Assembly (NCBI RefSeq): GCF_001517425.1
Contig: NZ_FBWL01000149.1
Coordinates: 1 to 40,520, forward strand
Length of the DNA stretch: 40,520 nt
Reading direction: 5' to 3'
Source: Clostridium sp. C105KSO13
GTDB taxonomy: Bacteria > Bacillota > Clostridia > Lachnospirales > Lachnospiraceae
Positions 1 through 9,417 of the stretch are shown in pieces; within the stretch, counting starts at the first letter, position 1; every line of letters begins with the position of its first letter. The position numbers and the translations under genes were made by a program. The notes under the pieces were generated by a model, which had not been told where the DNA came from, ran no database searches, and saw only the letters and a program-made list of their open reading frames with translations.

Positions 1-2
1 AC

Positions 3-491
3 CTCTCCCATGTGAAGGTACAGATTACTGCATCAAGAAAAGATATTTATCTTGTGCTGGTTTATGGCATCACCGAACATCCAATGATGCTTGCCACCAA
101 TAAAAAAATTGAATCAAAAGAAGATGTGATCCGTGTAGCACGAACATACTTTTCCAGATGGAAAATTGAAGAATATTTCCGTTGTAAAAAACAGATGTTC
201 CAGTTTGAAAACTTCCGCGTACGGAAGCTTTGTGCAATCAATGCACTTAACTTTTATATCACCTTATGCATGGCGTTTCTGGCCTTGATCTCAATGGAAG
301 AAGAGACAAATGCACTCAAGGTTTCAATCATAAAAACGGCAGATCCCATCAAGGAAAAAGTTTTCTTCTGCTATTACCGATTGGCAAAAGGCATCTCAGG
401 CATACTGTCGTATGCGAAAGAGGGCGTCAGACTCTGGTTTCGGACAAAACGTCCGGCATACCGTCAACTTTGCTTTAAGCTGGTCGCTTAG
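3..491 (+). CDS. IS4-type transposase, C-terminal part, cut by the left edge
   Basis: The reading frame is open to the first bases of the window, so the N-terminal part lies outside. The GTG at 12 is probably not the true start. The visible ~160 residues contain an exact Y-(2)-R-(3)-E-(6)-K signature in the stretch beginning YFSRWKIEEYFR, which marks the C-terminal catalytic region of IS4-superfamily DDE transposases; the E is the third catalytic acid. This enzyme class cuts and pastes insertion sequence DNA. The end is natural (TAG at 489-491), so the right end of the element should lie in the next ~100-200 bp, but no terminal inverted repeat can be recognised because the left end is missing. 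Whether the whole element is active cannot be judged here. Confidence 0.75.
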   Translation, partial: LSHVKVQITASRKDIYLVLVYGITEHPMMLATNKKIESKEDVIRVARTYFSRWKIEEYFRCKKQMFQFENFRVRKLCAINALNFYITLCMAFLALISMEEETNALKVSIIKTADPIKEKVFFCYYRLAKGISGILSYAKEGVRLWFRTKRPAYRQLCFKLVA

Positions 492-743
492 ATAGAGGGT
501 CTGCCCCATTGGGCATAAAAGAATAATTCTCCTAAAGTCCGGTTCCGGCGGGGCTTATTTCAGTACCTCTATTCACAATACTGTCTTTTCATTTTTTTCA
601 AAAATAGGACAGATTGGTACTTTAGAAGAAGTTATCTCTTTTGAAATTACATTTTGCGGAAACTCAAGTGTACTCTCCTTGCTTTTTTTTCTGAAGGGTG
701 TATTATAGAGATAATTACTAACAACGAGTACAGGAGGCTTACT
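492..743. promoter_or_regulatory. Intergenic region with predicted promoter of the V-ATPase operon
   Basis: This 252 bp region separates the transposase from the first V-ATPase gene. A candidate sigma-A promoter on the + strand has TTGCTT at 679-684, a 16 bp spacer and TATTAT at 701-706. The start would fall about 30 bp before the first ATG at 744. The left half (492-600) is probably the right end of the insertion sequence. It contains a GGGTCTGCCCC string at 496-506 followed by AGAATAATTCT, which loosely resembles the dispersed repeat found elsewhere in the window. No experimental evidence is available for the promoter. Confidence 0.5.
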
Positions 744-1055
744 ATGGACTCTATTGTAAAGAGATTAACAGAGATAGAATCTTCTGCCGCTGCCATTGTG
801 GATCACGCGGAAGAACAGAAAGCTGCCCTGGATGAGGAGTACCAGGAAGCACGCCGCAAATTTGACGAAGAGCTTGAGGCAGAGACACAGAATAAAATCG
901 CAGAGATACGAGAGGCACTGGAGCGCAGCAAGACAAACCGCCTTGTGGGACAAACCGGGGCAAACAATGATTTCATTACGGCTTTGCACCATGAATATGA
1001 TGAGAAGCACACAAACTATGCTCAGGATATCTTAATGAAGATAACAGAGGTGTAG
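744..1055 (+). CDS. V-type ATPase subunit G/H-like (peripheral stalk coiled coil)
   Basis: A 103-residue, highly charged, Glu/Ala/Lys-rich helical protein with heptad-like spacing over residues ~5-75 and no membrane segment. Size, composition and first place in a V-ATPase operon fit the peripheral stalk subunit that pairs with subunit E (NtpF/AtpH type). The frame is open further upstream from 654, but the ATG at 744 is preceded by a clear CAGGAGG at the correct distance and is the probable start. The next gene (subunit C) begins 3 bp after the stop, indicating translational coupling. Sequence conservation in this subunit is weak, so the assignment rests mainly on context and coiled-coil character. 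Confidence 0.8.
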   Translation: MDSIVKRLTEIESSAAAIVDHAEEQKAALDEEYQEARRKFDEELEAETQNKIAEIREALERSKTNRLVGQTGANNDFITALHHEYDEKHTNYAQDILMKITEV

Positions 1056-1058
1056 TCT

Positions 1059-2105
1059 ATGGGAAATCTACTTGTTTACAGCGGAATTGTGACGAAAGTT
1101 CGCGCTATGGAAGCCAAGCTTTTAAAACCGGAGCAATTTGAAGAGATTGTCGGACTTCACAGTGTACCGGAAGTTTTTTCTTATCTCAAGGAAAATTCCT
1201 CCTATGCCGGCACCCTGGAGGCAATCGATCAAACCAGACTTCACAGAGGTGACATCGAGAAGATTTTAACTCTGTCCTTGTATCAGGATTACCGGAAGAT
1301 CTTTAGCTTCTGCAATCTGGATCAACGTAGATTTTTAAAGCTTTACATGAAACGCTATGAAATTGATCTAATCAATTATTGTTTTCGCATCGTAATCAAT
1401 CATTATTCACAGCCCTTTGATATTGATTACAAGAAGCCGTTTTTTGACAGATATTCCAGCATTTCGATTGAGAAGCTGATTGAATCAAGAACTACGGACG
1501 AGCTGGTTGAAAATCTGAAGGGAACGGAATATTATCTGCCGTTAAAGAGGTTGCAGGAACGGCAGCCAATCACCTTATTTGATTACGACCTGACACTGGA
1601 TTTATATTACTTTTCCACTATATGGAGAGTGCGGAAAAAGGTACTGAAGAAGAAAGAACTGGAGATTTTTACCCATGATTACGGTTCACAGATAGATTTA
1701 CTGAACATGCAGTGGATATACCGTGCAAAAAAATACTACGATATGCCCCCGGCCCATATCTATTCTCTTCTGATTCCCATACACTATAAGATCTCTATAG
1801 ATTTAATAAAGGAACTTGTGGAATCAGCCAATATGGATGATTTTTTTGCGGCCATGGCAAAGACATCTTATTCACGTCACTATGATTTTGAGCAAAACCT
1901 GACGATTGAACAGATGTACACCAATTGTCTGTATCATCTTTACATGGCGGACAAAAGGAGTAATCCTTATTCCATTGCCACAATTAATACCTACTTGTTT
2001 CTTAAAGAAGAAGAGCTCAGAAAGCTGACAACCGCCATAGAATGTATCCGCTATAATCTTACACCCGGCGAAACGCTGGCATATGTTGGAGGTATAACTC
2101 AATGA
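1059..2105 (+). CDS. ntpC: V-type ATPase subunit C
   Basis: A 348-residue protein of the C (AC39/d) family, which caps the membrane rotor and joins it to the central stalk. It has no signal peptide or membrane segment. The family is recognised from its length, the N-terminal MGNLLVYSGIVTKVRAMEAK region, the helical LYMKRYEIDLINYCFR segment and its place next to subunit I. The start ATG at 1059 follows the preceding stop by 3 bp, with GAGGTG as a possible ribosome site. The stop overlaps the start of subunit I as ATGA, a classic coupled arrangement. Confidence 0.92.
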   Translation: MGNLLVYSGIVTKVRAMEAKLLKPEQFEEIVGLHSVPEVFSYLKENSSYAGTLEAIDQTRLHRGDIEKILTLSLYQDYRKIFSFCNLDQRRFLKLYMKRYEIDLINYCFRIVINHYSQPFDIDYKKPFFDRYSSISIEKLIESRTTDELVENLKGTEYYLPLKRLQERQPITLFDYDLTLDLYYFSTIWRVRKKVLKKKELEIFTHDYGSQIDLLNMQWIYRAKKYYDMPPAHIYSLLIPIHYKISIDLIKELVESANMDDFFAAMAKTSYSRHYDFEQNLTIEQMYTNCLYHLYMADKRSNPYSIATINTYLFLKEEELRKLTTAIECIRYNLTPGETLAYVGGITQ

Positions 2106-4048
2106 TTGTTAAAATGAAATTCGTTAACATCTCCGGCCCTCAAAACGATATTGATCGGGTGACTGATCTTTACCTGTCAAGGTATGAGATTCAATTGGAG
2201 TCGGCCCTCTCCGAATTGAAGACCGTTGATGATCTCAGACCCTTTGTGGAAATGAATCCATACCGGGATGCACTGAATAAATCAATACAATTTGTAGACT
2301 ATCTGCCCGATTCTGAAAATATCACACCGGATGATTCACTTTCTCTCAATGATATGTTTGAGGTCATCCGAAATGCAAATCAGAACTACACAGGTTTTCA
2401 GGAAAAGAAAGATAAGCTGAAGAAGAAAATGGATGATTTGAAGAAGAAACAGCAGATCATCGCACCTTTCAGGCCAATGGACTGTTATTTGGATCAAATT
2501 CTGAATTTCAGGTTTATCGCATACAGATTCGGCCGCATTGCCATCGAATATTTCGACAAGATGAATAAATATCTGATAGATAACCTCAGTGCCATATTTG
2601 TAGAGGGAGAAAGAGATGACAGCTATGTCTATGGGGCTTATTTTTTATCTCCGGAGGACACCCAAAAGGTAGATGCTGTATTCCGTTCTCTTCATTTTGA
2701 AAAAATAGAATTGACCGATGAATTCCGAGATACCCCTACAGAAGAATATCAAAGGTGTATTCGCGAAATTTACAATACGAACCAGGAGATGGACGATCTG
2801 GATAAAGCCATTGGCGAAATGTTTCTCTCCCAGGCCCCCCAGCTCATTGCAGCCAGGGACCGTCTGGAGGAGTTGGCCAATAACTTCGACGTCCGCAAAA
2901 TGGCTGCCCGTATGGAGAACAAAAAGGAAGACTATTATATTTTATGTGGGTGGATGGCTGAAGATGATGTAGGTAATTTTCTGCAGGAAATAAAAAATGA
3001 CGATAAAGTATTTGTTGTAGTGGAGGATGATCGAGATACTTATTTCGGTGATCCCCCGACAAAGCTTGAAAATCCGGGAATTTTTAAACCTTTTGAAATG
3101 TTTATCCGAATGTACGGACTTCCTTCTCATGATGAGATAGACCCTACAATATTTGTAGGCCTTACCTATTCTTTCATATTCGGTATCATGTTTGGGGATG
3201 TAGGGCAGGGCCTTCTGCTTCTGATCGGCGGCAGCCTCATTTATTATATTAAAAAGGCTCCCCTGGCAGGAATTATAGCAACAGCAGGCATCCTTTCCAC
3301 AATCTTTGGATTTATGTTTGGCAGTGTATTTGGATTTGAAGATATTATCAAGCCTCTCTGGCTGAGGCCTATCGACCATATGACCACATTGCCTTTCATT
3401 GGAAAACTGAATACAGTCTTTATTGTATCCGTAGCCTTCGGCATGGGAATCATACTGATAGCAATGATTTTGCACATTATCAATGCCATCCGGAGCAGAG
3501 ATACCGAAAATATCTGGTTTGATTCCAACGGACTCGCCGGATTTGTATTTTATCTTTCCATTGTTGTTACGATTGTATTATTTATGACCGGTCATAAAAC
3601 TCCCGGTGGGATTGTCATGGGCATTATGTTCGGGGTACCCCTTCTGCTCATTCTCTTTAAAGAGCCAATTACTAAGATAATACAAAAACGAGCCAGGAAA
3701 ATGGACGAAGGTGCCGGCATGTTTCTGGTACAGGGATTTTTTGAATTATTTGAGACCTTGTTGAGTTACTTTTCCAACACTCTTTCTTTCGTCCGTATCG
3801 GTGCCTTTGCAGTCAGCCATGCTGCCATCATGGAAGTTGTGCTTATTTTGGCTGGAGCAGAAAACGGCTCCCCCAACTGGGCAGTTATTATACTGGGGAA
3901 CCTGTTTGTATGCGCTTTTGAAGGTCTGATTGTAGGAATTCAGGTACTTCGTCTGGAATATTATGAAATGTTCAGCCGTTTTTACAAGGGAGGCGGCAGA
4001 GCCTTTGAGCCATATACTAAGAGAACAAAAAAAGCAAAGAAAAAGTAG
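2102..4048 (+). CDS. ntpI: V-type ATPase subunit I (membrane stator, a-subunit)
   Basis: A 648-residue protein of the V-ATPase 116 kDa/a-subunit family. The N-terminal half (~1-330) is soluble and charged with coiled-coil segments, for example the Lys/Asp-rich stretch near residues 100-120. The C-terminal half carries about seven hydrophobic segments, starting near FVGLTYSFIFGIMFGDVGQG. This subunit forms the static ion channel against the K ring. The conserved RIGAFAVSHAAIM segment holds the stator Arg expected to face the ring carboxylate. The ATG at 2102 overlaps the ntpC stop and has GGAGG 9 bp upstream. The protein ends in a Lys-rich tail, and ntpK follows after 14 bp. Confidence 0.95.
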   Translation: MIVKMKFVNISGPQNDIDRVTDLYLSRYEIQLESALSELKTVDDLRPFVEMNPYRDALNKSIQFVDYLPDSENITPDDSLSLNDMFEVIRNANQNYTGFQEKKDKLKKKMDDLKKKQQIIAPFRPMDCYLDQILNFRFIAYRFGRIAIEYFDKMNKYLIDNLSAIFVEGERDDSYVYGAYFLSPEDTQKVDAVFRSLHFEKIELTDEFRDTPTEEYQRCIREIYNTNQEMDDLDKAIGEMFLSQAPQLIAARDRLEELANNFDVRKMAARMENKKEDYYILCGWMAEDDVGNFLQEIKNDDKVFVVVEDDRDTYFGDPPTKLENPGIFKPFEMFIRMYGLPSHDEIDPTIFVGLTYSFIFGIMFGDVGQGLLLLIGGSLIYYIKKAPLAGIIATAGILSTIFGFMFGSVFGFEDIIKPLWLRPIDHMTTLPFIGKLNTVFIVSVAFGMGIILIAMILHIINAIRSRDTENIWFDSNGLAGFVFYLSIVVTIVLFMTGHKTPGGIVMGIMFGVPLLLILFKEPITKIIQKRARKMDEGAGMFLVQGFFELFETLLSYFSNTLSFVRIGAFAVSHAAIMEVVLILAGAENGSPNWAVIILGNLFVCAFEGLIVGIQVLRLEYYEMFSRFYKGGGRAFEPYTKRTKKAKKK

Positions 4049-4062
4049 GGAGGACCTTAATT

Positions 4063-4491
4063 ATGACATTGGCAACAAAAATTGTTTTTATTGTAGCTTT
4101 AATCCTGAGTATTATTATTCCGTTTGGTTACTATCTGATTGGAGAAAAGAACAAAAAGCGCTATAAGAAAACCATCGGTGTAAATGCATTTTTCTTTTTT
4201 GGTGCATTCGCCATTGCCTCTATTATGATGTTTGGCGGTGACGTGCAGGCAGCTGACACTTCCGCTGCCGCATCCACAGCAACAGGACTTGGCTATCTCG
4301 CAGCCGCTCTGGTTACCGGTTTATCCTGTATCGGCGGAGGTATTGCCGTGGCAAGTGCAGCCAGTGCGGCTTTAGGAGCTATTAGCGAAGACTCCAGCGT
4401 ACTGGGTAAGTCACTGATTTTTGTAGGTCTTGCAGAAGGTGTCTGCCTCTATGGGCTGATCATCTCCTTTATGATCCTGGGTAAACTGTAA
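4063..4491 (+). CDS. ntpK: V-type ATPase subunit K (proteolipid ring)
   Basis: A 142-residue membrane protein with four hydrophobic segments at ~5-26, 41-58, 75-105 and 114-139. Only the second half has the Gly/Ala-rich proteolipid hairpin and the ion-binding carboxylate, Glu125 in GLAEGVCLYG. The first half is not a recognisable duplicate hairpin: TM1, a basic loop (EKNKKRYKK) and TM2 end at VQAAD, which resembles a signal peptidase site. Canonical K subunits are ~156-160 residues with a duplicated hairpin. No Gln is visible beside the ring carboxylate where Na+-type NtpK has one, which weakly suggests H+ rather than Na+, but this is inference. A ribosome site (GGGAGGA) lies 10 bp before the ATG. 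Confidence 0.93.
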   Translation: MTLATKIVFIVALILSIIIPFGYYLIGEKNKKRYKKTIGVNAFFFFGAFAIASIMMFGGDVQAADTSAAASTATGLGYLAAALVTGLSCIGGGIAVASAASAALGAISEDSSVLGKSLIFVGLAEGVCLYGLIISFMILGKL

Positions 4492-4492
4492 T

Positions 4493-4801
4493 ATGAAAAT
4501 GTATCTGATCAGTGATAATGTCGATACCTATACAGGAATGCGCCTTGCAGGGGTAGACGGAATCGTCGTTCATGAGCGCAGAGAGCTCTACGATGCTCTC
4601 CAGAAAGTTCTGCAGGATAAAACCATAGGCATTGTTCTCCTCACAGAAATGTTCGGGCAGGAGTTCCCCGATATCATCGATGAATTCCGGCTGGAAAGAA
4701 AAATGCCTCTTCTTATAGAGATTCCTGACAGACACGGAACCGGACGTAAAAAAGACTTTATCACCTCTTATATTACAGAGGCAATTGGGCTAAAACTATA
4801 G
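4493..4801 (+). CDS. ntpG: V-type ATPase subunit F (central stalk)
   Basis: A 102-residue soluble protein of the V-ATPase F family (NtpG in the Enterococcus nomenclature), which binds subunit D in the rotating central shaft. Characteristic features are the N-terminal strand MYLISDNVDTYTGMRLAGV, the middle strand IGIVLLTEMF and the P-L-L-I-E-I-P region near residue 75. The start is 1 bp after the ntpK stop with no strong ribosome site, so translation is probably coupled to ntpK. A second in-frame ATG two codons later (4499) is an equally possible start. Confidence 0.92.
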   Translation: MKMYLISDNVDTYTGMRLAGVDGIVVHERRELYDALQKVLQDKTIGIVLLTEMFGQEFPDIIDEFRLERKMPLLIEIPDRHGTGRKKDFITSYITEAIGLKL

Positions 4802-4827
4802 GACAGAACATAAAGGAGGTACCCAAC

Positions 4828-5415
4828 TTGGATCTGGAAGAGAAAATTTCGCGCCTGCGGACTACCTCTATGAGAGAGGCCAGAGCAGAGGGAAATGCCA
4901 TTATTGACAAATACCGGGAAGCATTACAAAAAGTATTAGAAGATCACAAAGAAGAAGCGCTCCGTCAGTCTGAAACCCGGGTTAAGGCTGAAAAGATCAA
5001 TGCCAGGCTTCAGTTAAATCAGGCTATGGCTCATTCTCAGCTTGAACTAAAGAGAGTGCAGGGAAAAGTTCAGCAGGAGTTAAAGGATAAGATTTTTAAG
5101 GAAACCGACGCCCTGGTGCAGGATTTTATGAAAACAGATGCTTATAAAGAATATCTGATAAAATGTATCCGCAAATCAGCAGCTTTTGCAAACGGGGATG
5201 ATATCGTCATCTATATTAATCCTTCTGACGAAAAGCTTCTCCCTGCTTTGGAGGAAGCTGTCGGGACAAAGCTTACAGTCAGCAAAGAAGATTTTACTGG
5301 CGGCATCCGTGCCGTCATTCGAAGCCGTAATGTTTTAATAGATGACTCATTTAAAACAGCTCTTCGAAATGAATATGGCAAATTCTTTTTCTCAGGAGGT
5401 GGCACTATTGGTTAA
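4828..5415 (+). CDS. ntpE: V-type ATPase subunit E (peripheral stalk)
   Basis: A 195-residue protein with an N-terminal charged helix (~1-105, Glu/Lys/Arg/Gln-rich) and a C-terminal globular part ending in GGIRAVIRSRNVLIDDSF, typical of subunit E. The C-terminal domain binds the top of the A/B hexamer. The start is TTG at 4828, chosen because AAAGGAGGT lies 7 bp upstream and no ATG lies near. The stop overlaps the start of ntpA by 8 bp. Confidence 0.93.
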   Translation: MDLEEKISRLRTTSMREARAEGNAIIDKYREALQKVLEDHKEEALRQSETRVKAEKINARLQLNQAMAHSQLELKRVQGKVQQELKDKIFKETDALVQDFMKTDAYKEYLIKCIRKSAAFANGDDIVIYINPSDEKLLPALEEAVGTKLTVSKEDFTGGIRAVIRSRNVLIDDSFKTALRNEYGKFFFSGGGTIG

Positions 5416-7174
5416 TACTGAAAAAATATACGGAATCAATGGTCCCATTATCTACCTGAGAGGCAATACCGGCTTCCGCATGTCGGAGATGGTATATGTG
5501 GGAACTGAAAAACTAGTAGGGGAAGTTATTGCCCTGGACAAAGATATAACTACGATACAGGTTTACGAAGAAACAACCGGACTTAATCCCGGTGAAGAAG
5601 TGATTGCATCGGGCAGCCCGGTCTCTGTGACCCTTGCCCCTGGAATTTTAAATAATATTTTTGATGGCATCGAACGTCCTCTGGAGAAAATTTCTGAGAC
5701 AAGCGGAGCATTTATTACACGCGGTGTCAGTGTAGATTCCCTGGACAAAGACAAGAAATGGAAAACTCATATTACCGTTTCAAAAGGAGCATATCTTCAT
5801 CCCGGAGATATTATTGCAGAGGTCCCCGAAACCCACGCCATTGTCCACAAATGTATGGTTCCTCCCGACATTCAGGGCACCGTTGTGGAAGTTGTGCCAG
5901 ATGGAGACTACACAATTCAGGATACCCTGATTACACTGGAACTTAACAATGGAACAAAAACGGAGCTGACTATGACCCAGCACTGGCCTATTCGTACTGC
6001 ACGACCGGTTCAGGAGAGATTTTCTGTGTCAAAGCCTCTCGTCACGGGACAACGTATTATAGATACCATGTTTCCCATTGCAAAAGGGGGTACGGCAGCC
6101 ATTCCCGGTGGGTTCGGCACCGGAAAAACGATGACACAGCATCAGATAGCAAAGTGGTCCGATGCTGATATTATTGTTTACATCGGCTGCGGAGAGCGGG
6201 GAAATGAAATGACCCAGGTGTTGGAGGAGTTTGGAAAACTCATAGATCCCAGATCAGGCAATCCATTGATGGACAGGACAATTCTTATCGCCAATACTTC
6301 CAACATGCCTGTAGCTGCCCGTGAGGCCAGTATTTATACGGGGTTGACGCTGGCGGAGTACTATCGGGATATGGGCTATGATGTAGCGATTATGGCGGAT
6401 TCCACCTCCCGCTGGGCAGAGGCACTGCGTGAGCTGTCCGGCCGTCTGGAAGAGATGCCCGCAGAAGAAGGGTTTCCTGCATATCTTGCCTCCCGGCTTT
6501 CTGCCTTTTATGAAAGAGCCGGCATGATGCAGAATCTGAATGACACTATCGGCTCTGTCACAATTATCGGCGCTGTTTCACCCCAGGGCGGTGATTTTTC
6601 CGAGCCTGTCACCCAGAATACAAAACGTTTTGTCCGCTGTTTCTGGGGATTGGATAAGAGCCTGGCATATGCGAGACATTTTCCAGCTATCCACTGGCTG
6701 ACAAGTTATAGTGAATACCTGGGTGATCTGGCCTCCTGGTATCACGACAATGTTTCTCCTAAATTTGTAGACTACCGCAACCGCCTGATAGCTCTTTTGA
6801 ATCAGGAAAGCAGTCTTCTGGAAATTGTGAAACTCATCGGAAGTGATGTGCTGCCTGATGATCAAAAGCTGGTGCTTGAGATTTCCCGTGTCATTCGGCT
6901 GGGATTTTTGCAGCAGAACGCTTTTCACAAAGATGATACTTGTGTTTCCATGGAAAAGCAATTTCTCATGATGGACACGATTTTATATCTCTACAAACAA
7001 TCCCGTTCACTTGTAACTATGGGGCATCCAATGTCTGTATTGAAATCAGAGGATATTTTCGACAGGGTCATTGCTATTAAATATGATGTGCCAAATGACA
7101 AACCGGAATTGTTTGCCCAGTACCTGCGTGACATTGATGCCTTTTATCAACGAGTACTGGAAAAGAATGCTTAA
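5408..7174 (+). CDS. ntpA: V-type ATPase catalytic subunit A
   Basis: A 588-residue catalytic subunit, the family's normal length. The Walker A motif is GGFGTGKT at residues 234-241 (Lys240). It is followed by [19 protein letters not shown] with the catalytic Glu of GER, then [14 protein letters not shown] and [21 protein letters not shown]. The usual Pro after the first Gly of the loop is Gly here. The start is TTG at 5408: CAGGAGG sits 8 bp upstream, and the sequence from there ([13 protein letters not shown]) matches the family's N-terminus. The longer frame from ATG 5342 would lie inside ntpE and is rejected. It hydrolyses or makes ATP at the A/B interface. Confidence 0.97.
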   Translation: MVNTEKIYGINGPIIYLRGNTGFRMSEMVYVGTEKLVGEVIALDKDITTIQVYEETTGLNPGEEVIASGSPVSVTLAPGILNNIFDGIERPLEKISETSGAFITRGVSVDSLDKDKKWKTHITVSKGAYLHPGDIIAEVPETHAIVHKCMVPPDIQGTVVEVVPDGDYTIQDTLITLELNNGTKTELTMTQHWPIRTARPVQERFSVSKPLVTGQRIIDTMFPIAKGGTAAIPGGFGTGKTMTQHQIAKWSDADIIVYIGCGERGNEMTQVLEEFGKLIDPRSGNPLMDRTILIANTSNMPVAAREASIYTGLTLAEYYRDMGYDVAIMADSTSRWAEALRELSGRLEEMPAEEGFPAYLASRLSAFYERAGMMQNLNDTIGSVTIIGAVSPQGGDFSEPVTQNTKRFVRCFWGLDKSLAYARHFPAIHWLTSYSEYLGDLASWYHDNVSPKFVDYRNRLIALLNQESSLLEIVKLIGSDVLPDDQKLVLEISRVIRLGFLQQNAFHKDDTCVSMEKQFLMMDTILYLYKQSRSLVTMGHPMSVLKSEDIFDRVIAIKYDVPNDKPELFAQYLRDIDAFYQRVLEKNA

Positions 7175-7191
7175 GGAGGAAGACACGTCTT

Positions 7192-8559
7192 ATGGCAATA
7201 GAATATTTAGGACTCAGCAGCATTAATGGCCCCCTGGTAGCTCTGGAGGGAGTTCAGGATGCCTTTTACGATGAACTCGTAGAATTTGTCGTGGGCGACA
7301 CAGAGCATAAAATTGGGCGTATTGTCGAGGTCTATGAAGACAAAGCAGTGATACAGGTATTCGAAGGAACCGGAAGCATGTCCTTAAAGAATACCCATAC
7401 CCGCCTCACAGGGCATCCCATGGAAATTGCCCTTTCACCAGAGATGCTGGGGCGCACCTTCGATGGTATCGGCCGCCCAATCGATGACCTGGGGCAGCTT
7501 ACATCTACTCTAAAAAGAGATGTAAACGGCCTGCCCCTTAATCCCGTTAAGCGGGAGTATCCACGTAACTATATCAACACCGGCATTTCCGCCATCGACG
7601 GATTGACAACACTGATTCGTGGACAGAAACTCCCTATTTTTTCTGGAAACGGACTTCCACACGACCAGCTTGCTGCCCAAATCGTAAAGCAGGCATCTCT
7701 CGGCGAGGACTCTGATGAACAGTTTGCAATCGTATTTGCAGCTATGGGTGTCAAACATGATGTGGCTGACTTTTTCCGCCGCACTTTTGAAGAAAATGGA
7801 GTCTCCGATCATGTTGCCATGTTCCTGAATATGGCAAATGATCCTGTGGTGGAGCGCCTCATAACACCAAAAGTAGCTCTTACCGTAGCGGAATATCTGG
7901 CTTTTGATCAGAACATGCATATTCTGGTTATTCTTACCGACATGACCTCCTTTGCCGAGGCCCTCCGGGAAGTCTCCTCTTCCAAGGGAGAAATTCCCAG
8001 CCGGAAAGGATTTCCCGGATATCTCTACAGCGAGCTTGCTTCCATATACGAACGAGCCGGTATTATACAGGGGGCAAAAGGTTCCGTGACCCAGCTTCCC
8101 ATACTGACCATGCCAAACGATGATATCACCCATCCCATTCCTGATTTGACCGGTTATATTACCGAAGGTCAGATTGTACTGGAACGAGGGCTTCATGGAC
8201 AGTCCATCTACCCTCCAATCAACATTCTGCCCTCCCTCTCCCGCCTCATGAAAGACGGTATCGGAGAAGGTTATACCCGGGAAGACCACCAGGATCTGGC
8301 AAACCAGCTCTTCTCTGCCTACGCAAAAGTAGGTGATGCCAGAAATCTGGCATCTGTCATCGGAGAAGATGAGCTTTCGCCAATCGATAAAAAATACCTG
8401 GAATTTGGAACAGCCTTTGAAGAAAAATATATCGGCCAGGGACAGCAGGAAAACCGCAGCATAGAGGAAACATTAAATCTGGGATGGGAACTGTTACGGC
8501 TGCTGCCAAAAGAAGAACTGGACAGAGTAGATACAAAAATACTCGATAAGTACTTTTAA
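7192..8559 (+). CDS. ntpB: V-type ATPase regulatory subunit B
   Basis: A 455-residue non-catalytic nucleotide-binding subunit. It aligns with subunit A in fold but has [16 protein letters not shown] in place of a Walker A motif, as expected for B. Other family marks are [36 protein letters not shown] and the C-terminal helical domain. TAAGGAGGA lies 12 bp before the ATG. The stop TAA (8557-8559) is the first part of a dispersed repeat that separates this gene from ntpD. Confidence 0.97.
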   Translation: MAIEYLGLSSINGPLVALEGVQDAFYDELVEFVVGDTEHKIGRIVEVYEDKAVIQVFEGTGSMSLKNTHTRLTGHPMEIALSPEMLGRTFDGIGRPIDDLGQLTSTLKRDVNGLPLNPVKREYPRNYINTGISAIDGLTTLIRGQKLPIFSGNGLPHDQLAAQIVKQASLGEDSDEQFAIVFAAMGVKHDVADFFRRTFEENGVSDHVAMFLNMANDPVVERLITPKVALTVAEYLAFDQNMHILVILTDMTSFAEALREVSSSKGEIPSRKGFPGYLYSELASIYERAGIIQGAKGSVTQLPILTMPNDDITHPIPDLTGYITEGQIVLERGLHGQSIYPPINILPSLSRLMKDGIGEGYTREDHQDLANQLFSAYAKVGDARNLASVIGEDELSPIDKKYLEFGTAFEEKYIGQGQQENRSIEETLNLGWELLRLLPKEELDRVDTKILDKYF

Positions 8560-8603
8560 AGGGGACTGTCCCTTTTGCAAGCCGTTTTCAGAATATTCTG
8601 AAA
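8558..8603 (+). repeat. Dispersed hairpin/palindrome repeat, copy A
   Basis: The copy reads GGGGACTGTCCC (hairpin part), TTTTGCAAGCCG (linker) and TTTTCAGAATATTCTGAAA, which includes the 14 bp perfect palindrome TCAGAATATTCTGA. It starts inside the stop codon of ntpB and lies in the same direction, between ntpB and ntpD in an otherwise tightly packed operon. The hairpin followed by a T-run could weaken read-through into ntpD. Confidence 0.85.
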
Positions 8604-8679
8604 CTAACTGGAAGGACGTAATCGAGCCGGCCCTTCGGGTACTGATAATTGGAAGAAAACATTAGAGAGGAGGACACAT

Positions 8680-9306
8680 ATGGATCCACGTACTTTTCCT
8701 ACAAAAGGGAATCTCATGCTAGCCAGGAATTCTCTTGCCCTAGCCCGGCAGGGCTATGATCTGATGGACAGAAAGAGAAATATCCTGATTCGTGAACTGA
8801 TGAATTTAATTGACGAAGCCCGAGACATCCAGGATGAAATAGACAGTACCTTTACCTATGCCTACCACTGTCTGCAGCGTGCTAATATTGAGCATGGTAT
8901 CAGTATGGTTTCCCAGCTCGCTTATACCATACCTATCGAAAATTCCATCACAATACAGACTCGAAGCATTATGGGTACCGAGATTCCTCATGTGAAATAT
9001 ACTCCCAGAAATAACGCCCCCACCTACTCCTTCCACACAACGAAGGAATCTATAGACATTGCTGTACAAGCCTTTCGAAAGGTAAAGAAATTGACTATCA
9101 AACTAGCTATGGTAGAAAATGCTGCCTACCGTCTGGCAGCTAATATAAAAAAGACTCAGAAGCGTGCAAACGCCTTGCAGAATATTACAATTCCAAAATA
9201 TTCCCAGCTGGTGTACGATATTACAAACGCATTGGAGGAAAAAGAACGGGAAGAATTTACACGGTTAAAAGTCATAAAACGTACAAAAGAAAAAAAGAGG
9301 GCCTGA
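8680..9306 (+). CDS. ntpD: V-type ATPase subunit D (central stalk)
   Basis: A 208-residue protein of the D family, the coiled-coil rotor shaft inside the A3B3 head. The N-terminus (MDPRTFPTKGNLMLARNSLALARQGYDLMDRKR) and the C-terminal helix (RANALQNITIPKY) are the conserved ends that pair as an antiparallel coiled coil. The start follows GAGAGGAGGACACAT. A 120 bp gap with repeat copy A separates it from ntpB, unlike all other junctions in the operon, which are 26 bp or less or overlap. It ends in a Lys-rich tail and is followed by a bidirectional terminator. Confidence 0.95.
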   Translation: MDPRTFPTKGNLMLARNSLALARQGYDLMDRKRNILIRELMNLIDEARDIQDEIDSTFTYAYHCLQRANIEHGISMVSQLAYTIPIENSITIQTRSIMGTEIPHVKYTPRNNAPTYSFHTTKESIDIAVQAFRKVKKLTIKLAMVENAAYRLAANIKKTQKRANALQNITIPKYSQLVYDITNALEEKEREEFTRLKVIKRTKEKKRA

Positions 9307-9338
9307 TACCCAAAATATCACATGGGCCTATATTCGAA

Positions 9339-9380
9339 AAAGAGGAAAAGTTCTGTGTTTCTGCAGGACTTTTCCTCTTT
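9339..9380. terminator. Bidirectional intrinsic terminator between ntpD and glgB
   Basis: An inverted repeat of about 17 bp pairs AAGAGGAAAAGTTCTG with the complementary arm ending TTTTCCTCTT, with a short loop. It has T-rich sequence after it on both strands. It lies 32 bp after ntpD (+) and 37 bp after the end of glgB (-), so it can serve both convergent transcripts. Confidence 0.8.
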
Positions 9381-9417
9381 AAATCTTCTTTTCCTAAATA
9401 TATTCTAATTCGATAAC

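Noticed and set aside
5342-5407. Longer N-terminus for ntpA from ATG 5342
   Set aside because: It would overlap ntpE by over 70 bp and has no ribosome site; the TTG at 5408 has AGGAGG and matches the family's N-terminus.
7510-8289. 259-codon open frame on the - strand inside ntpB
   Set aside because: It is fully antisense to a well-supported V-ATPase gene, with no ribosome site or recognisable domain; a by-product of codon usage.
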